A DNA stretch of 48,052 bases from Shewanella hafniensis. GTDB taxonomy: Bacteria > Pseudomonadota > Gammaproteobacteria > Enterobacterales > Shewanellaceae. Location of the stretch: positions 1 to 48,052 of the forward strand of contig NZ_BPFD01000033.1 of NCBI RefSeq assembly GCF_019655335.1. The letters are read 5' to 3'. Both the position numbers and the translations under genes were made by a program. Of the stretch, positions 43,016-48,052 are shown piece after piece. Each line of letters begins with the position of its first letter. Position 1 is the stretch's first letter. The notes beneath the pieces are model-generated. The model was not told where the DNA came from. It searched no databases and was given only the letters and a program-made list of their open reading frames with translations.

Positions 43016-43642
43016 ATGATCACCTTGCACCATCTCAATAAATCACGCTCTAAACGTATCATCTGGTTGCTAGAAGAACTCGGTCAACCTTATCAAATTA
43101 AGAGTTATCAGCGTGATAGCCAGACTTTTCTCGCGCCACCCGAACTCAAGCAAATTCATCCATTGGGCAAATCACCCGTTATCGAAATGGACGGTCAAGT
43201 GATTGCCGAGTCAGGCGCGATCACTGAGTATCTGATTGAAAAATATGCGGCAGACACCTTAGCGCCAGCAAGAGACAGCGCTGACTACGTCGATTATCTA
43301 CAATGGCTACACTTTGCCGAAAGTTCAGCCATGCTACCTTTGTTACTGCGTATGTTCGTGCAAAAGGACGGCTGCAAAACCAACTTCCTTGAAGGTTATG
43401 CGGCGATAGAAGTCAGTAAGATAAGCCACTACTTCAATGATAGGTTGGCCGATAAAACCTATCTGGTTGCAGACAAGCTCACAGGCGCGGATATCATGAT
43501 GTCCTTCGTAGTTGAGCTACTGGCGAACAGTGGCGACCTTGAAAAATTCGAACACATTCAACGCTATGCTACTCAATTATCCCAGCATGCCGCTTGGGTT
43601 AAAGCGAGTGAGATCGAGAAACAACTCGACGCAAGCGTGTAA
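43016..43642 (+). CDS. glutathione S-transferase
   Basis: 208 residues. N-terminal thioredoxin-fold domain (ITLHHLNKSRSKRIIWLLEE, PLGKSPVIEMDGQVIAESGA with the cis-Pro) and an all-helical C-terminal domain with DKLTGADIMMSF, the N-capping motif. The residue line HHLNKSRSKR is typical of GSTs that activate glutathione through a Ser/Asn near position 10. It is probably a conjugating enzyme for electrophiles and completes the detoxification cluster. AAAGGGA lies six bases before the ATG. Confidence 0.9.
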   Translation: MITLHHLNKSRSKRIIWLLEELGQPYQIKSYQRDSQTFLAPPELKQIHPLGKSPVIEMDGQVIAESGAITEYLIEKYAADTLAPARDSADYVDYLQWLHFAESSAMLPLLLRMFVQKDGCKTNFLEGYAAIEVSKISHYFNDRLADKTYLVADKLTGADIMMSFVVELLANSGDLEKFEHIQRYATQLSQHAAWVKASEIEKQLDASV

Positions 43643-43654
43643 TTTGCAACTCGA

Positions 43655-43680
43655 GTTCGGGCACATTAGTGTGCCCGAAC
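43655..43680. terminator. hairpin after the GST gene
   Basis: GTTCGGGCAC and GTGCCCGAAC form a 10-bp stem with an attagt loop, 13 bases after the stop. No T run follows, so termination there may be weak or factor-dependent. Confidence 0.5.
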
Positions 43681-43834
43681 TTCAGCTCGTTCAACTCAGT
43701 CCAGTTTCTAGCTCCCCTTTCCTGTCGCGTTTTACGCCTTCCAAGTGGCGACGCCGCATAACAAACACCATGATTTTTGATGTAAAAGAGACTAATCTTG
43801 ATTAACTCTATCTCAAGGCTACAGGGACTTTAGC

Positions 43835-44341
43835 ATGCGTTCACTCACACTCATCGGCTTAGTGCTATTTAGCATGTTAGCGCAAGCGACTGTTTATAAA
43901 TGGGTCGATAAGGATGGCAAAGTCCATTACTCAGATGAACCGCAGCCCAATGCCCAAGTCGTTGAGCTCAAAGAGAAGACCTTAAATCAAATTGCCCTTC
44001 CTCTGCCCAAAACAGAGTCAAATAACGCAAACCAAGCAATTGAATCCATTCAATATCAAGTTAATATCACTTCCCCAGCAGAAGAAGAAACCGTCAGAGA
44101 TAATAATGGCGATTTCGACGTCGTTGCGACTATCACCCCTGAGCTAAAAAGCCAGTATTTAATGGCCCTCAAACTCGATGGCAACCCCATAGGTCAACCG
44201 CAAATTGGCGGTACCTTTAAACTCAAAAACATCGACCGAGGTGAACATACCTTAGTCGTTGACGCTTTGACTCAAAACGGCAAAGTCTTTGCATCAAGTT
44301 CACCAAGAAAGATATTTCTTCATCAAGCAGCTAAGCGTTAA
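43835..44341 (+). CDS. DUF4124 domain secreted protein
   Basis: 168 residues. Signal peptide LTLIGLVLFSMLAQA, then the DUF4124 motif VYKWVDKDGKVHYSDEPQP at about 20-40. The rest, ITSPAEEETVRDNNGDFDVV with LVVDALTQNGKVF, looks like a beta-sandwich of the Ig/CARDB type. It is periplasmic. In related bacteria such a gene commonly lies just before ntrBC; function unknown. It is separated from ntrB by the NtrC sites, so it is not in the same operon. Confidence 0.85.
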   Translation: MRSLTLIGLVLFSMLAQATVYKWVDKDGKVHYSDEPQPNAQVVELKEKTLNQIALPLPKTESNNANQAIESIQYQVNITSPAEEETVRDNNGDFDVVATITPELKSQYLMALKLDGNPIGQPQIGGTFKLKNIDRGEHTLVVDALTQNGKVFASSSPRKIFLHQAAKR

Positions 44342-44442
44342 GGCCACTCATTGCATAGATAAAGTTAGTATTAAAACTTTAAATACATAGAGTTAGATTA
44401 ACCGCACCAGACTAAACCGTTTGATGAAGACAAGTTGCAGCT

Positions 44443-44472
44443 TGCACCAGATTGGTGCACCATAGTGGTGCA
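44443..44472. promoter_or_regulatory. two overlapping NtrC sites upstream of ntrB
   Basis: TGCACC-AGATT-GGTGCA (44443-44459) and TGCACC-ATAGT-GGTGCA (44456-44472) share four bases. Both are perfect dyads with the glnA-site spacing. They end 22 bases before the ntrB start, so they probably mediate autorepression or NtrC-dependent control of ntrBC. Confidence 0.85.
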
Positions 44473-44494
44473 ACCCTATTTCTAGGAACGGTCG

Positions 44495-45541
44495 ATGGAT
44501 AAAGAGACACTGCTCAATCATTTAGTTACCGCCGTACTTGTCATAGATAAGGATCTTAAACCTTGTTATGCCAACGCAGCAGCAGAGCAATTATTAGGTG
44601 TTGGCAGCCATAGACTCGTTGAACAAACTTTACCTGAACATTATCAAATCCTCGGTGTCGAAGCCCAGTTATTGATGGATGCAGTAACCGCTGGCCAAGG
44701 CTTAACGGTCAATACAGCGGCCCTAGTCACGCTCGATGGTCAGCACCATACCGTTGATTTAACGCTTATTCCCCTCGATGATGAGGCTGAACTCAGCCTG
44801 CTCGAACTGCGCCAAGTCGACCAACAAAGACGCATTCATCAGCAACTGAGTCAAGATGCCCAGCAGCAAGCGGCACAGTTTTTAGTGCGCAACTTAGCCC
44901 ATGAAATCAAAAATCCTTTAGGCGGCCTGCGTGGTGCGGCGCAGTTGTTATCGCGGGAGCTGGATGATCCGGCGCTAAAGGAATTCACTACCCTCATCAT
45001 AGAGCAGGCCGATCGGCTGCGTAATTTAGTAGACCGTCTGCTCGGCCCTCAAAGACCGACACAGCATAGCCTGCACAACATCCATCAAGTGGTGCAGAAG
45101 GTCTATAAGTTAGTTGAAATGGCGCTGCCCGCTAACATTCAGCTTAAACGGGATTACGATCCATCCATTCCCGATATCGAGATGGACCCTGACCAAATGC
45201 AGCAAGCAGTGCTGAACATTTTACAAAATGCGGTGCAGGCGCTTGAGCATACGGGCGGCGAGATTTTGATCCGCACTCGTACTCAGCACCAAGTCACCAT
45301 AGGTTCACAGCGCCACAAGCTAGTGTTAACCCTATCGATTATCGACAACGGCCCCGGCATACCGCCCGAGCTAATGGACACCTTATTTTATCCCATGGTG
45401 ACAGGTCGTGAGCAAGGTTCAGGTTTAGGCCTCTCAATTGCCCATAATATTGCCCGTTTACACTCGGGAAGAATCGATTGCCTCTCCAGCGCTGGGCACA
45501 CCGAATTCATCATTTCATTACCTATTTTAGGCGCGAAATAA
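44495..45541 (+). CDS. glnL: nitrogen regulation sensor kinase NtrB (GlnL)
   Basis: 348 residues. PAS domain at about 5-110 (VLVIDKDLKPCYANAAAEQL), the HisKA box with His135 or its neighbour (VRNLAHEIKNPLGGLRGAAQ), and HATPase_c with NILQNAVQALE, IDNGPGIPPEL and GSGLGLSIAHNIARLH. Cytoplasmic kinase/phosphatase of NtrC controlled by PII (GlnB). The ATG follows AGGAACGG. It is followed by ntrC after 27 bases. Confidence 0.96.
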   Translation: MDKETLLNHLVTAVLVIDKDLKPCYANAAAEQLLGVGSHRLVEQTLPEHYQILGVEAQLLMDAVTAGQGLTVNTAALVTLDGQHHTVDLTLIPLDDEAELSLLELRQVDQQRRIHQQLSQDAQQQAAQFLVRNLAHEIKNPLGGLRGAAQLLSRELDDPALKEFTTLIIEQADRLRNLVDRLLGPQRPTQHSLHNIHQVVQKVYKLVEMALPANIQLKRDYDPSIPDIEMDPDQMQQAVLNILQNAVQALEHTGGEILIRTRTQHQVTIGSQRHKLVLTLSIIDNGPGIPPELMDTLFYPMVTGREQGSGLGLSIAHNIARLHSGRIDCLSSAGHTEFIISLPILGAK

Positions 45542-45568
45542 TTTCGACATACCGTATGAGGAAGCAAG

Positions 45569-46981
45569 ATGCGAATTAGTGAACAAGTGTGGATCCTCGA
45601 CGATGACAGCTCGATACGTTGGGTACTCGAAAAGGCACTTCAAGGTGCCAAGCTCAGTACCGCCAGCTTTGCCGCCGCCGAATCCCTGTGGCAGGCCTTA
45701 GAAATATCGCAACCGCACGTGATAGTGTCGGACATCCGTATGCCCGGCACGGACGGGTTAAGCCTGCTAGAACGATTGCAGGTGCATTATCCCCATATTC
45801 CCGTGATCATTATGACGGCGCACTCAGACTTAGACAGCGCAGTCAGTGCCTATCAAGCGGGCGCATTTGAGTATCTGCCTAAACCCTTCGATATCGATGA
45901 GGCTATCTCTCTGGTCGAGCGCGCACTGACACACGCCACTGAACAAAGCCCAGCACCCGCGCAGGAAGCCCAAGTAAAAACACCCGAAATCATAGGTGAA
46001 GCGCCAGCGATGCAGGAAGTATTTCGCGCCATAGGCAGGCTTTCACGCTCATCCATCAGCGTGCTGATTAATGGTCAATCGGGAACGGGTAAAGAGTTAG
46101 TGGCTGGCGCGTTACACAAGCACAGCCCACGTAAAGATAAGCCGTTTATCGCGCTGAACATGGCAGCGATCCCTAAGGATTTGATCGAATCTGAGCTATT
46201 CGGCCACGAAAAAGGCGCCTTCACTGGCGCAGCCAATGTCCGCCAAGGTCGCTTCGAGCAAGCAAACGGTGGCACGCTCTTTTTAGATGAAATCGGCGAT
46301 ATGCCGTTAGACGTACAAACACGGTTACTCAGAGTACTTGCCGATGGTCAGTTCTACCGCGTCGGTGGTCATAATGCGGTGCAAGTGGATGTGCGCATCA
46401 TAGCGGCGACCCACCAAGATCTTGAATTATTGGTGCAAAAAGGTGGCTTTAGGGAGGACTTGTTCCATCGCCTCAACGTAATCCGCGTGCACTTGCCGCC
46501 ACTGTCACAAAGACGGGAAGACATTCCCCAGCTCGCTACCCATTTCCTCGCCTCTGCAGCAAAGGAAATTGGCGTGGAAACTAAGATCATGACCAAGGAG
46601 ACTGCGGTAAAACTCTCCCAATTACCTTGGCCCGGTAATGTCAGGCAACTCGAAAACACCTGTCGTTGGTTAACCGTAATGGCATCGGGGCAAGAAATTT
46701 TACCCCAAGATTTACCGCCAGAATTACTGAAAGATCCTGTAAGTGTCACCCACACGGCGAAAGGCAGCCAAGATTGGCAATCGGCACTGACTGAGTGGAT
46801 AGATCAAAAACTCTCGGAAGGAAACAGCGATCTGTTAACTGAGGTGCAACCCGCATTCGAACGCATACTGCTAGAAACTGCGCTGCGCCATACTCAAGGC
46901 CATAAACAAGAAGCGGCGAAACGTTTAGGCTGGGGACGAAATACCTTAACGCGGAAATTAAAAGAACTGTCGATGGATTGA
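45569..46981 (+). CDS. glnG: nitrogen regulation response regulator NtrC (GlnG)
   Basis: 470 residues. Receiver at 1-120 with Asp55 or so (VIVSDIRMPGTDGLSLL), then a sigma-54-activating AAA+ domain (GQSGTGKELVA near 170, GAFTGA near 217, FLDEIGDMP Walker B, R-finger region LFHRLNVIRVHLPPL) and a C-terminal Fis-type HTH (QEAAKRLGWGRNTLTRKLKE). It activates glnA from the site at 771-787 and probably binds its own upstream sites. GAGGAAG precedes the ATG. A terminator follows. Confidence 0.97.
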   Translation: MRISEQVWILDDDSSIRWVLEKALQGAKLSTASFAAAESLWQALEISQPHVIVSDIRMPGTDGLSLLERLQVHYPHIPVIIMTAHSDLDSAVSAYQAGAFEYLPKPFDIDEAISLVERALTHATEQSPAPAQEAQVKTPEIIGEAPAMQEVFRAIGRLSRSSISVLINGQSGTGKELVAGALHKHSPRKDKPFIALNMAAIPKDLIESELFGHEKGAFTGAANVRQGRFEQANGGTLFLDEIGDMPLDVQTRLLRVLADGQFYRVGGHNAVQVDVRIIAATHQDLELLVQKGGFREDLFHRLNVIRVHLPPLSQRREDIPQLATHFLASAAKEIGVETKIMTKETAVKLSQLPWPGNVRQLENTCRWLTVMASGQEILPQDLPPELLKDPVSVTHTAKGSQDWQSALTEWIDQKLSEGNSDLLTEVQPAFERILLETALRHTQGHKQEAAKRLGWGRNTLTRKLKELSMD

Positions 46982-47041
46982 GTAAATAAAATAACGTTAC
47001 TACTCGTTATATCAATACAAGCTCATTCATAACCAAATAAT

Positions 47042-47070
47042 AAAAAGGGATATCTTCATATCCCTTTTTA
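47042..47070. terminator. bidirectional terminator between ntrC and the porin-like gene
   Basis: AAAAAGGGATAT and ATATCCCTTTTT pair around a CTTC loop with A and T runs on both sides. It ends ntrBC (plus) and the outer membrane protein gene (minus). Confidence 0.88.
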
Positions 47071-47124
47071 TTTGCAGCTGATTTTATTTTCATTGGCATT
47101 AATTAAATATGCCAAATCAAAAAA

Positions 47125-47691
47125 TTAGAATTGATAATGCACACCTACAGCGAATTGCTTAATATCAGTGTCAATATCTTTCAATCCTAGATAGTTATCA
47201 TCAGCATCTAACTTACCCGTAGTCACATCGTAACTTACGCGGATATTTAGGTGCTCTGTTACTGCGGCGTTTACACCTACACCGTAAGTCCAACCAAAAC
47301 CAGTCAAGTCTTCATCAATACCATTTCCATCAAGTACTATCGCCATAGATGCGATACCCACTTTGGCATAGGCAGAGAAAATATCATTGATTTGTGCAGT
47401 AAATTTAGGTGTAAAGCTTAATGCGCCAGCGCTAACATCAATATCCTTATCGCCTAAGTCACCTGTGGCGAATAGGTTAGCTTCTAAACCAAACCACTCG
47501 TTGAAGTTATAGCCACCGTAAGCACCTAAGCCAGTACCAGAGCGTGAGTCAGTAACGTCATCGCCATCAAGCGTTACTTTATTCAGGGCTCCGCCCACAT
47601 AGAAACCTGTGGTGTCATTTGCAGCAGAAGCTTGAGCTGTCGCTAATGCAGATAGTAAAGAGATAGCAACAATTGATAATTTATTCATCAT
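47125..47691 (-). CDS. small beta-barrel outer membrane protein (OMP_b-brl type)
   Basis: 188 residues. Signal peptide to about 23 (SIVAISLLSALATAQASA). The mature part is an eight-strand-like barrel with FYVGGALNKVTLDGDD, GLGAYGGYNFNEWFGLEAN and a C-terminal HYQF, the usual BAM-recognition Phe. It resembles the OmpW/OmpA-barrel-like porin family of gammaproteobacteria; no OmpA peptidoglycan-binding domain. It could be an uncharacterised porin or adhesin. The IS10-like end lies 151 bases upstream, and the IS promoter pOUT points at this gene. Confidence 0.88.
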   Translation of the reverse strand: MMNKLSIVAISLLSALATAQASAANDTTGFYVGGALNKVTLDGDDVTDSRSGTGLGAYGGYNFNEWFGLEANLFATGDLGDKDIDVSAGALSFTPKFTAQINDIFSAYAKVGIASMAIVLDGNGIDEDLTGFGWTYGVGVNAAVTEHLNIRVSYDVTTGKLDADDNYLGLKDIDTDIKQFAVGVHYQF

Positions 47692-47887
47692 ATTTCCATA
47701 AGGATTTAACGTAAGTATTAGATGGCGCGGATATTACAATAAGCGATTAATAAGTGTCATTGTTTAAATTATCAAAGTACAAACCATACAGCATTGATTC
47801 AGCTTGAGTCGAAAAATGGAAGTTATAGTTATTCGTTATGTACTGAAGAATCCCCTGATGATTTACAAATAAATCATCAAATTAGGG

Positions 47888-47956
47888 TGGAAGCGCATCT
47901 TGTTGCATGATCAAATGGTTTCGCCAAAAACTACACTTGGACAACAAGATGCGCGA
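47888..47956 (-). ncRNA. RNA-OUT-like antisense RNA of the right IS copy
   Basis: Stem arms at 47893-47905 and 47942-47954 (GCGCATCTTGTTG with CAACAAGATGCGC), overlapping the transposase ATG at 47949 on the other strand. Layout and loop match IS10 RNA-OUT. Boundaries inferred. Transcription runs out of the element toward the outer membrane protein gene. Confidence 0.7.
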
Positions 47957-48052
47957 AGCCAATATCCTACAACATTCTTTACACCAATACTGCCCAGAAC
48001 TTCACCTAAAACGATTAAACAGCTTGATGCTGGCCTCTAAGGCACTGATTGA
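47949..48052 (+). CDS. IS10-like transposase, N-terminal fragment (cut by window edge)
   Basis: Same 34 codons as the left copy, here on the plus strand, running off the right edge. ATG lies 107 bases from the element end. The first residues are MREANILQHSLHQYCPELHL. Catalytic DDE residues are outside the window. Confidence 0.85.
   Translation, partial: MREANILQHSLHQYCPELHLKRLNSLMLASKALI

Larger units (their letters stand above)
47843..48052 (+). mobile_element. IS10-like element (IS4 family), outside end, right copy
   Basis: Reverse complement of bases 1-210. The terminus is at 47843 (CTGAAGAATCCCCTG). GATC (47909-47912) sits at element positions 67-70, the exact place of the IS10 Dam site in the pIN promoter. 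The flank before the terminus is cgttatgta, unlike the left flank, so the two copies are separate insertions. The remaining element lies beyond the edge. Confidence 0.88.

Noticed and set aside
43655..43680. Strong rho-independent terminator after GST
   Set aside because: The stem is good but no T run follows, so I list it only as a weak hairpin.
1..48052. CRISPR array, tRNA, rRNA, prophage or integron
   Set aside because: I saw no spaced short repeats, cloverleaf sequence, rRNA blocks, phage structural genes, integrase or attC sites.

Overview
The window is chromosomal DNA from a gammaproteobacterium, most probably a Shewanella. I base this on the gene content and its order as I remember it from Shewanella genomes: glnA, a kynureninase-like/PrnB-like pair, mod/moa genes, ETF-QO, ovoA, ppnP and ntrBC, together with Shewanella-type small proteins. 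No database search was possible. Nearly everything is housekeeping or accessory metabolism on both strands. I saw no rRNA, tRNA or CRISPR.

Edges. The first and last 210 bases are the same sequence in inverted orientation. Each is the outside end of an IS10-like (IS4 family) element with the first 34 codons of an outward-reading transposase. The RNA-OUT antisense hairpin and the Dam site of IS10 are visible. The 47.6 kb between them is therefore bracketed by two copies of one IS, and the window stops at the same base in both, as a contig broken at a repeat would.

Region 1 (0.2-7 kb): glnA with a sigma-54 promoter and an NtrC site; a TIR-domain effector, probably anti-phage, sitting between imperfect direct repeats; a YceK-like lipoprotein; and an operon of a PrnB-like heme protein and a kynureninase-like enzyme.

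Region 2 (7-20 kb): dcuB; a divergent TetR/metallo-beta-lactamase-fold pair around a palindrome; an M23 peptidase; small proteins; a TonB-dependent receptor with a possible Fur box; a YqaE-type peptide gene shorter than 60 codons; a diguanylate cyclase gene broken by an in-frame stop; an RluA-like pseudouridine synthase; and a PepSY protein/response regulator/histidine kinase operon.

Region 3 (20-31 kb): a one-strand molybdenum cluster, moaACDE then modABC, with a Moco riboswitch ahead of moaA. ETF-QO follows, then a chemoreceptor gene split by a frameshift behind a FliA-type promoter, a DUF4870 protein, and a YiiM-like MOSC protein whose last codons lie in the end of a MITE-like element.

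Region 4 (31-48 kb): a dCACHE-GGDEF cyclase, a PfkB kinase, two hypothetical genes, ovoA (ovothiol), a second chemoreceptor and ppnP. A likely electrophile/aldehyde detoxification cluster follows (NemR-like TetR, YqhD-like reductase, DJ-1 protein, GST) with two matching operators. The window closes with a DUF4124 protein, ntrB-ntrC behind tandem NtrC sites, and a small beta-barrel outer membrane protein. NtrBC at one end probably controls glnA at the other, through the same GCACC-N5-GGTGC sites.
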